Source: Spirochaetaceae bacterium (lineage in GTDB: Bacteria; Spirochaetota; Spirochaetia; Treponematales; Treponemataceae). From it: 64,000 bases of DNA. Location of the stretch: positions 62,001 through 126,000 of the forward strand of contig JAGARN010000010.1 in NCBI GenBank assembly GCA_017622235.1, written 5' to 3'. The notes beneath the pieces are model-generated. The model was not told where the DNA came from. It worked only from the letters and a program-made list of their open reading frames with translations, and made no database searches. A program made the translations under genes and the position numbers. This document shows, one piece after another, positions 51,906-59,900 of this stretch (the first letter of the stretch is position 1; each line of letters begins with the position of its first letter).

Positions 51906-53601
51906 AATCTGTTTTGTTAGTTGCAGAACGAACAATAAATGCAGCGTAGGGTGGCAAATTTTTAGTTTCCTCATATACGCTACATAAAACGACACTAGAA
52001 CCTAGGGAATCCAAGGCAGCTTTTAGTTCTGTTGGCAAAGAGTGTTTTTTGCCACTAAAATTAATAACCACAATAGATTTTTTTTCAGGAACACCTGCAA
52101 CCTCTGAAAGAGTACGCTGATACGCAAAAATGTTGCGATTTTTATAAATCATTTTAAATTTCCCACCCACAAGCTCAGGGGTATTTCTGCGTAGCAAGAT
52201 GAGTTTTTTGTACCAGTTAAATACTGAATTGGAATCTGCTTTTTCTGCTTCAACATTTATATAATCTTTGTTGCTATTAATTTTTAGCCACGGTTTTACA
52301 GTTTCATCCGGTGAAAAACCTGCATTTTTTGAATTATTCCATTGCATTGGTGTTCTTGCATTATCCCTGCTAGTACGATGTAACATTTTCATTTTTAACC
52401 AGTACGGGAAATGCAGGTTTGTTGCGATTTGCCACACTTTGTGGGATTCAATATCTTGGAATTCGTTGATGTCTTGGAATTCACCGTTTTCCATGGCTAA
52501 TTCTTGACCTTCGTATATGAATGGAGTTCCACGCAAGGTAAGAAGTAGCATTGAAAGCATTTTCGCAGATTGAATTAAATATTTTTTGTTGCCAAATCGG
52601 CTTACGCTTCTAGGTTGATCATGGTTTTCAAAGTAAAGTGCGTTCCAATCTAGTTCATTTTGCCACTTTTCGATGGTTTCCATAAATTTTTGCGGTTTAA
52701 AAGGCAACTTAAACCATTTGTTGTTAATTTGGTCACATTCTACGTGTTCAAAACTGAACACCATATCTAATTCTTTCCGTTCTGAAGCACAAAGTTCATT
52801 TGCTTGTTTTGTATTTACAAGAACGGTTTCGCCTATTGCGACACAATCATATTTAGATAGAACATCTCGTCGTAATTCTGCTAAAATTTTGTGGCATCCT
52901 TCTTGGCAGTGATACCATTCACGACCAGTAAGGGCAAGTCTTTTTTTTCCATTTGCCAAGGAAGTTTTAAATATTACGTTTATTACATCACACCTAAAAC
53001 CATCAATTCCTAAATCCAACCAAAAAGTCATAATATCTTTGACAGCTGAAATTACATCAGGGTTATTGTAATTTAGGTCTGGTTGTTTTTTCGAAAACAG
53101 ATGAAGGTAATATTCATCTGTTGTTTTGTCGTATTCCCATGCTGAACCAGTAAAAAAACTGCTCCAGTTGTTCGGGGGAATTTTTTTTCCTGTTTTGGCA
53201 GTTCTTCCCGGTTGCCAGATGTAATATGAACGGTAAGGATTGTCTTTGGACTTTCGACTCTCTTGAAACCAAGGATGTTCATCAGAAGTGTGATTTACTA
53301 CTAAATCCATCACAAGCTTTAGCCCACGTTTTTTGGCTTCTGCAATAAGATTTTTCATGTCGTCCATAGTGCCAAATTCAGGATTGATTTCACGGTAGCC
53401 GCTTATGTCATATCCATTATCGTCATTTGGGGAGCGATAGACAGGAGAAAGCCACAAAATTCCTACGCCAAGTTCTACAAGATAATCTAGCTTTGAGATA
53501 ATTCCTGGGATATCGCCAATTCCGTCGTTGTTAGAATCGCAAAAACTACGAGGATATATCTGATATGCTATTCGGGTTTTCCACCAAGGTAACAAATTCA
53601 T
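51883..53601 (-). CDS. Oligo-1,6-glucosidase / alpha-glucosidase (GH13)
   Basis: A 572-residue cytosolic GH13 enzyme of the oligo-1,6-glucosidase/trehalose-6-phosphate hydrolase group. It begins 'WWKTRIAYQIYPRSFCDSN'. The family regions are clear: 'DLVVNHTSDEHPWF', the nucleophile Asp205 in 'GFRCDVINV', acid/base Glu258 in 'AIGETVLV', and 'ENHDQPRSVSRFG'. An upstream frame begins at 53676, but those 25 codons are hydrophobic and unlike the family. The preferred ATG at 53601 has no Shine-Dalgarno, and a TATAAT ends six bases before it. It probably degrades isomalto-oligosaccharides or starch fragments. Confidence 0.9.
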   Translation of the reverse strand: MNLLPWWKTRIAYQIYPRSFCDSNNDGIGDIPGIISKLDYLVELGVGILWLSPVYRSPNDDNGYDISGYREINPEFGTMDDMKNLIAEAKKRGLKLVMDLVVNHTSDEHPWFQESRKSKDNPYRSYYIWQPGRTAKTGKKIPPNNWSSFFTGSAWEYDKTTDEYYLHLFSKKQPDLNYNNPDVISAVKDIMTFWLDLGIDGFRCDVINVIFKTSLANGKKRLALTGREWYHCQEGCHKILAELRRDVLSKYDCVAIGETVLVNTKQANELCASERKELDMVFSFEHVECDQINNKWFKLPFKPQKFMETIEKWQNELDWNALYFENHDQPRSVSRFGNKKYLIQSAKMLSMLLLTLRGTPFIYEGQELAMENGEFQDINEFQDIESHKVWQIATNLHFPYWLKMKMLHRTSRDNARTPMQWNNSKNAGFSPDETVKPWLKINSNKDYINVEAEKADSNSVFNWYKKLILLRRNTPELVGGKFKMIYKNRNIFAYQRTLSEVAGVPEKKSIVVINFSGKKHSLPTELKAALDSLGSSVVLCSVYEETKNLPPYAAFIVRSATNKTDFNSSGEQ

Positions 53602-53607
53602 CGCTTT

Positions 53608-53636
53608 ATTATACAAGGAAAACAATTCAATATCTA
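53608..53636 (-). promoter_or_regulatory. Promoter of the GH13 gene, leaderless spacing
   Basis: On the minus strand TAGATA and a consensus TATAAT are separated by 17 bases, and the -10 ends six bases before the ATG at 53601. No Shine-Dalgarno sequence is present. Confidence 0.5.
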
Positions 53637-53666
53637 GTGCAAAAAACAATGTGGTGAAAATACAAG

Positions 53667-53716
53667 GTAATAACATTACTTGACAAAAGAAATATAAAAA
53701 TTCATAATGACATTAT
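53667..53716 (+). promoter_or_regulatory. mmdA promoter with two TAATRACATTA palindromes
   Basis: TTGACA (53680-53685) and CATAAT (53703-53708) are separated by 17 bases. A near-palindrome lies just before the -35 (GTAAT-AAC-ATTAC, 53667-53679) and another overlaps the -10 (ATAATG-A-CATTAT, 53704-53716). Both contain TAATRACATTA, 37 bases apart. They may be binding sites of an unidentified regulator. Confidence 0.5.
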
Positions 53717-53766
53717 TACTTATTTTGTCGTAATGATAACACGAAATTGATTTAAAAGAGGAAAAA

Positions 53767-55254
53767 ATGGAATATAACCTACAAAAACAGCACGAAAAAA
53801 ACAAACTTCATGCGATAGAAAGAATCAACGCACTTGTTGATAAAGATTCCTTTATGGAAATTTATTCTGGAGCGAAACATAACTGCACAAGTTTTGGAAT
53901 GGAAAAAAAAGAAATTCCTTATGATGGTGTTATTACGGGATTTGGTACTGTAAATGGCAAAAAAGTTGCCGTGTATGCACAGGATTTTACTGTTCAGGGT
54001 GGGTCTTTGGGAAAAATGCACGGCGACAAAATTGCAGAACTGATTGATATGGCAATTCAAGCCCGTTGTCCTGTTATTGGAATTAACGATTCTGGTGGAG
54101 CTCGTATTCAAGAAGGTGTGAATTCTCTTGCTGGTTATGGAGATTTATTTTATCAAAATGTTCGTGCATCAGGATATATTCCACAGATTTCAATTATAGC
54201 AGGGCCTTGTGCCGGAGGGGCAGTTTATTCACCGGGAATTACCGACTTTATTTTTACCGTAGACAAAATAAGCTATATGTTTATAACAGGACCAAAGGTT
54301 GTAAAAAGTGTAATGTTTATGGATATTACAGAAGAAGAGCTTGGTGGTGGTGCGATACATTCTCAAAAAAGCGGTGTAACACATTTCCGTTGTCCAGATG
54401 AAAATGATTGTTTTGTAAAAGTACGTGAGCTTTTAGACTATATTCCACACTATTACGGTGAAAAAGATTCTGCTGGTAATTTTAAATTTGATGAAAAGAA
54501 AAAAGCAAAAAAAGTTACAGAAATTATTCCTGAACGTAGCACTCAAGGTTACGACATTCGTGAAGTAATTGATTGTATTGTAGATGATGACAGTTTTTTT
54601 GAAGTTGCAAAAGAATTTGCTGTAAGTGTTGTTACAGGTTTTGCTCGAGTAGAGGGGAAAACAGTAGGAATTATTGCAAACAACCCAGCAGGTCTTGGTG
54701 GAATTATGAATTGTGATGCTTCTGACAAGGCTGCTAGATTTGTTCGTTATTGTGATGCATTTAATATTCCACTTTTAAACTTTGTTGATATTCCTGGATT
54801 TATTCCAGGTCCTCAAGAAGAACAAAAAGGAATTATTCGTCACGGTGCAAAACTTATTTATGCTTATTCTGAAGCAACTGTTCCAAAGGTAACTGTTATT
54901 ACAAGAAAAGCTTATGGTGGTGCCTATATTGCTATGTGTTCAAAGCATCTTGGAGCAGATTTTGTTTTTGCTTGGCCAAAAGCGGAAATTGCTGTTATGG
55001 GTGCAGAAGGTGCTATTCAGATTCTTTATGCAAAAGAGCTAAAAGATCCAAATCAAGCTCAATTTGTTGCAGAAAAAACTCAGGAATACAAAGATACTGT
55101 TATGACTCCAAAAACAGCTGCTGAACGTGGTTATATTTCAGAAGTTATTAACCCAGAAGAAACTCGTAAAAAAGTTGCACAATGTTTCCGTATTCTTGAA
55201 AATAAAAAATCAACTGAAATGATTGAAAAAAAGCACGGAAATATTCCACTGTAG
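53767..55254 (+). CDS. mmdA: Acyl-CoA carboxyltransferase / decarboxylase alpha subunit (MmdA type)
   Basis: A 495-residue carboxyltransferase of the MmdA/PccB family. Both crotonase-like halves are present, with the acyl-CoA oxyanion loops 'GGARIQEGVNSLAGYGDLFY', 'AGPCAGGAVYSPGITDFI' and 'RKAYGGAYIAMCSKHLGADF'. It would move the carboxyl group of methylmalonyl-CoA (or another acyl-CoA) to biotin, for Na+-coupled decarboxylation with an OadB-type subunit. No biotin carrier or gamma/delta subunit adjoins it; the beta subunit gene at 9687 is a candidate partner. The ribosome binding site AGAGG is present. Confidence 0.9.
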   Translation: MEYNLQKQHEKNKLHAIERINALVDKDSFMEIYSGAKHNCTSFGMEKKEIPYDGVITGFGTVNGKKVAVYAQDFTVQGGSLGKMHGDKIAELIDMAIQARCPVIGINDSGGARIQEGVNSLAGYGDLFYQNVRASGYIPQISIIAGPCAGGAVYSPGITDFIFTVDKISYMFITGPKVVKSVMFMDITEEELGGGAIHSQKSGVTHFRCPDENDCFVKVRELLDYIPHYYGEKDSAGNFKFDEKKKAKKVTEIIPERSTQGYDIREVIDCIVDDDSFFEVAKEFAVSVVTGFARVEGKTVGIIANNPAGLGGIMNCDASDKAARFVRYCDAFNIPLLNFVDIPGFIPGPQEEQKGIIRHGAKLIYAYSEATVPKVTVITRKAYGGAYIAMCSKHLGADFVFAWPKAEIAVMGAEGAIQILYAKELKDPNQAQFVAEKTQEYKDTVMTPKTAAERGYISEVINPEETRKKVAQCFRILENKKSTEMIEKKHGNIPL

Positions 55255-55290
55255 CAGGGTGTATAAACCCAGAGTCTATTTTTACGATGC

Positions 55291-55319
55291 TTGGCGAATT
55301 TTAGGTGATGTGATATACT
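55291..55319 (+). promoter_or_regulatory. Promoter of uppP, leaderless spacing
   Basis: TTGGCG and TATACT are separated by 17 bases, and the -10 ends seven bases before the ATG at 55327. No Shine-Dalgarno is present. Confidence 0.55.
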
Positions 55320-55326
55320 CTTTGCT

Positions 55327-56163
55327 ATGACAATTTTTCAGGGGATTTTTTTAGGAATTTTACAAGGAGTGGCGGAGTTTTTGCCAATTTCTAGTTCAGG
55401 ACATTTGGCAATCGTACAAAGACTTTTTAATCTTGAGGAAATTCCGCTGTTATTTGATATTTTTTTGCATTTAGCAACTCTTGGAGCGGTAGTTCTTTTC
55501 TTTTGGAAAAAAATCTGGAGTTTGCTTTGTGTTTTTGGTCGATGGTTGTGTCGCCGTTCTAAGCCAGAAGATTCTGCCGCTCTTGGTACAATTTTAGCTT
55601 TAGTACTAGGAACAGCTGTTACTGGGGTATTTGGTTTGGTTCTTTCTGATTTGATTCCAGATTTACCCATAAAAATAGTTTGTTGTGGTTTTATTGTAAC
55701 AGCTCTATTACTAATTTTTTCTGGATGGCTTGAAAGGCGGCGTGTTGCGAAAAAAAACATTGATATGCAGGGTGAAGCTGAAAGTAGTCAATTAAGTGTA
55801 AAGCCTTTGCAAGGACTTTTAATCGGCTTCGCACAGGGGATTGGAGTACTACCAGGGATATCTCGTTCTGGAAGTACCATAGCTGGTGCTTTGCTATGTG
55901 GTGTAAATCGCAGCACAGCAGGGGAATTCTCTTTTTTGCTTTCGATACCAGCTATATTGGGTGCTTTTTTGCTTGAAGTAAAAGATATCGGTCAGATGGG
56001 AGGTACTGTTGGCGTTATTCCTCTTGTGGCTGGCTGTATTGCGGCTTTTATTTCTGGTTTTTTTGCTTTGGCATTATTGATGAAGATTATTCGCAAAGGT
56101 AAGTTAGAATGGTTTGCAGCTTATTTAATTCCTGTTGGCATTTTAGGAATAATTCTTTTATAA
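55327..56163 (+). CDS. uppP: Undecaprenyl-diphosphatase (BacA family)
   Basis: A 278-residue integral membrane phosphatase that recycles undecaprenyl diphosphate for peptidoglycan and surface polysaccharide synthesis. The two active-site segments are present: 'LQGVAEFLPISSSGHLAIV' near the N-terminus and 'LPGISRSGSTIAGALLCG' in the middle. Eight or so hydrophobic helices fit the family length. It stands alone with its own promoter and a strong bidirectional terminator behind it. Loss of it would sensitise the cell to bacitracin, as known for the family. Confidence 0.95.
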   Translation: MTIFQGIFLGILQGVAEFLPISSSGHLAIVQRLFNLEEIPLLFDIFLHLATLGAVVLFFWKKIWSLLCVFGRWLCRRSKPEDSAALGTILALVLGTAVTGVFGLVLSDLIPDLPIKIVCCGFIVTALLLIFSGWLERRRVAKKNIDMQGEAESSQLSVKPLQGLLIGFAQGIGVLPGISRSGSTIAGALLCGVNRSTAGEFSFLLSIPAILGAFLLEVKDIGQMGGTVGVIPLVAGCIAAFISGFFALALLMKIIRKGKLEWFAAYLIPVGILGIILL

Positions 56164-56181
56164 AAGATTAGTTTTAAGTGC

Positions 56182-56215
56182 AAAAAAAGGTCTTGATTTT
56201 TATCAAGACCTTTTT
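56182..56215. terminator. Bidirectional intrinsic terminator
   Basis: AAAAAGGTCTTGAT and ATCAAGACCTTTTT are perfect arms with a loop of five bases, flanked by A and T runs. It ends the uppP transcript and the convergent outer-membrane protein transcript. Confidence 0.95.
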
Positions 56216-56233
56216 CCTCAACTAAAGTTCTTA

Positions 56234-56704
56234 TTAGAACCAGAAGCGGATACCACCTGAAATTGGGAAACTAACCAAGTCAAAACCAAAGTCAGGAAGA
56301 ATAACAACCATTGGCTGCCAAGCAGCTTGAACATAAAGTTCAATGAAGTCATCTACTAATGTTGCGTTTGCACCAATCAAAAGACGTGGACCTGCAGCAA
56401 GACCAAGGTCATCGCCAATGGCAACACTTCCTGCAATACCCCAACCGTAGAACCAACCAAAAACACTGTTGAAAGAAGGGTTTCCAATCCACATATCTGC
56501 TGTTGCACCAACAGAAAGAGTTCCACCAAAGCCACCTACATCAACAGCAAAAACCCATGGAGCACTGTCTAGTTTGAATGTAACGGCAGCTCCTGGACCG
56601 CCACCAATAGTTGTACCACCTTGAACACCAATACCCAGAGCGAATACACCTGTAGCACAAGCAACTATCATCACCATAGCTACAACTAAGATTTTCTTGT
56701 TCAT
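56234..56704 (-). CDS. Small outer-membrane beta-barrel protein
   Basis: A 156-residue protein with a signal peptide ('MNKKILVVAMVMIVACATGVFA') and glycine-rich amphipathic strands ('GGFGGTLSVGATADMWIG', 'IAGSVAIGDDLGLAAGPRLL'), ending 'SGGIRFWF' with a C-terminal Phe. Its pattern resembles small spirochaetal barrel proteins (for example the DUF3996-type proteins of Borrelia), though I cannot confirm a family. The ATG at 56704 has GGAGG six bases upstream; a longer frame exists. Frequent C-ending codons suggest good expression. The 250 bases upstream hold only the A2M promoter region. Confidence 0.75.
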   Translation of the reverse strand: MNKKILVVAMVMIVACATGVFALGIGVQGGTTIGGGPGAAVTFKLDSAPWVFAVDVGGFGGTLSVGATADMWIGNPSFNSVFGWFYGWGIAGSVAIGDDLGLAAGPRLLIGANATLVDDFIELYVQAAWQPMVVILPDFGFDLVSFPISGGIRFWF

Positions 56705-56958
56705 TTTATACCTCCAAAAAAAATCTCTCAACTAAATAAGATTTGCAAAAACGGCAAATCTTAACAACTAAACATTTTGAATTCAATTTTTTTTATTAGG
56801 TAAAGCGGACTTTAACCTGTCAACATACATTATTATAAAAAATATATAGATTGTCAATCTATGGTATTAATAATATCATAATCATTTTATTCTAAGACTT
56901 TACATGATTTGTGGTAAACGATACAATAATTTTATCATGAAAGTGAAAGAGGTTTTAT

Positions 56959-59900
56959 ATGAAGTTGTTGCATTATATCTTGTTTTTTATGTTTACATTT
57001 TTGTCTATATTTTCGCTAGCTAGTTGTTCAAAAAACGATGAAGTCGTTGCTAGTGATTCTGAATTGCAAACTGATGATGGGTTTTACGTAATTGATATGC
57101 AGCCTAATGGGGAATTACCTTCTTCCATGAAGTATCCCTCCGTTTATGTGCAGTTTTCTAAGCCTGTTGTCGCAGTAGAAAAACTTGGTGTGCCTTCAAA
57201 TACTAGTGAGTATATGAAAATCGAACCATCTTTAGAGGGAGTTTATCGTTGGTATGGAACAAGTCTTTTGTGTTTTGATTCCACAGAACAAACAATTCCA
57301 CAAAGGGAGTATAAAGTTTCTGTTTCAAAAAATGTGAAAGCTATTGACGGAACAGCTCTTTCTGGGCAAACGGAATTTTCTTTCAAAACGGAAGAATTAG
57401 AACTTGTTTCCATAACGCCGGGTTATAGCACAATTCAAAAGGGTGGTTGGGTGGATAATAGCGACATTCCTCCGGAACAAGCTCGTTCTATTGCCTTGTA
57501 TTTTTCTTATCCTGTTCAGTTGAGCGAAATTACAAAATATTTAGAAGTAGTTGACGCAAATGGTATTACTTTTGATTATGATGCAACTCAACCTGTAAAA
57601 GAACAAAAGCAGATTGTAATTCTTGAATTAAAAAAAGCTCCAGAGGAAAATACCACTGTAAATGTAATATTAAGAAAAGGAGCTAGTTCTGAACCAGGTT
57701 TTTTGCCCACAAGTGTAGAAAATATTCATAGCTTTCATACTTTAACACCTTTGACGCTTACCGATATTTCCGAATCTCGTTATTCTTCTTCTCAATATCC
57801 TAACCCTGTGGACTTTAAGTTTAGCCATCGCCTGAATACAGAAATGGATTTGGCAAAAGTTGCTGTCGCTGTAAAGACAGAACCAGCTATGAATGTAACT
57901 AAAGAAAACATAGCTGTGACTGGCTCAGTATTAAAGGTTTTCGGATTACCTGTAACATTTGGGCAAACTTACACAATTTCTATTGCAGGCGGTGTTATAT
58001 CCGACGAAAACGGGCGTGTTTATAAAGAAAATTGTGGACCTCAGTCAATAACTGTTCCAGAGGCTGCAAGTTATGCCGGTTTTAAAGATTACGGTTTGGG
58101 AATGTTAGAGGCTCAGTTTCCACCGAAGTTGGCTTTTGAGTATCAAAATATTCTGCCAGGTTCTTGGTATTCCATTAGAAGTTTAAGCCACAAAAATACA
58201 GAAGAACACTATCAGGCACAGGAGCTAACAGAAGAATTAATTCCAAAAAACACAAGAGTTATAAAAACTGTAGATTTGGAACCATTCCTTGAGCCAACTG
58301 CAAATGGTTACAGAGGAGCGGTAGAATTTGAAGCTCAGTTAGATTATACCTATATTGATTATTGGGAAACTGAAAATGTTAGAACAGCATCTAATCATCA
58401 ATTTGTTCAGGTTACAGATTTAGGTCTTACCGTTCGTTACGGTTACAACAGAGCCTTAGTTTTGGTAACAAAGCTTTCTACAGGTGAACCTGTGGCGAAT
58501 GCAGATGTTTCGATATACAAAAAAAATGTCCAAAACAGTTATGATTTTTACGAAGAGATTTTAGGAAATGCGTATACTTATCCCTTTGCAACAGGTAAAA
58601 CGGACGAGAACGGGTTGGCAATAATTCATTTTTCCAATCTGGGAATACATACAAATGATTTTTATGTTGCAGCAGAAAAAGACGGAGATAGGGCTTTGTT
58701 TAACCCCACAAATAATCGACTTTGGGGAGTAGGGGCTAGAACTGTTTCGCCAATTTCTGCCAGCGATTCTCAGATGGTAACATTTATGTTTACCGATAGA
58801 GGCTTATACAAGCCAGGAGAAACATTGCAGCTCCGTGGAATTGATCGTAACCTAACTTTGGGTCAGTATGAGCCTTATCGAGAAAAATATAAAATTACCC
58901 TAAAAGAAAACAGGTGGCGTGCAGAAGATTTGATGGTGCAAAAAGGAGAGGCTTCAGAAAATGGTGGTTTCACTGCTACATTTAAGCTGCCAGAAGACCT
59001 TACGCCTGGAACATATGTTTTGGAATATGAACGAAATTTTAGCGGTCTTGGTAATACTTCTGGTAAACAGCAAATCTCATTTACGGTGGCGTATTTTGAA
59101 AGGTTGCGATTTGAATCATCTGTAACAGTGCCAGAACTGACATATGTTAGCGGTGATCGTGTTTCTGCGGATATTTACGCTGCATATTTAGGTGGAGGGA
59201 GTCTTGCTGGAGCTAGTTGGTACGGTAACTGGTATAGGGAACCGACGGGATTCAGTTTATCTGGCTCAGAATTTGAAGGATTCCGTTTTGGGCCACGGCA
59301 AGGTTACGATGGTCGCACGGCTCTTGGTACAGAAAATGGAGTGTTAGGCGAATCTGGTACAGCAAGTGCTTCTCAGTTATCAGGCGATGAAAAAGTACAA
59401 GGAATGGCTTATCGCTACAGATTTGAATCTACTGTAACAGATGCAGGTGGACAAGCGATTTCTGCTAGTGGTAGTACAACTGTTCATCCCGCTCAGTACT
59501 ATATTGGTCTTTCTGGTGTTACAAATATTAAAGGTTTTCCAAAGAAAGGGGACAAACTAGACTTTGACTTTATTCTTGTAGAGCCAGATGGTGCATCTCC
59601 TTCTACGGGAGCCTTGCCTGCAAAAGCCGCCGATAAAAAACTTTCCTACGAGTTGTTAAGAGAAGATTGGAAGCAAGTGCGACAAATAGGATTGAATGGT
59701 CAGCTTATTACACGATATGTGCGAGAAATGATAAGCGAACAGAGTGGCACTGTTACTATGGCAGAAAAAGGTAGCCTTTCTGTAACACCGCCAAAGGGAG
59801 GTGCGTATATTTTACGTCTTACTGGTCAAGATAGTCAGGGTCGCACTGCGGTTACGGAACGAAGTTTTTATGTTAGCGGTTCAGATTGGAACTATTATTA

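Noticed and set aside
53602-53676. 25-codon N-terminal extension of the GH13 protein
   Set aside because: Hydrophobic but not followed by a cleavage site, lacks family similarity, and the promoter -10 box lies inside it.
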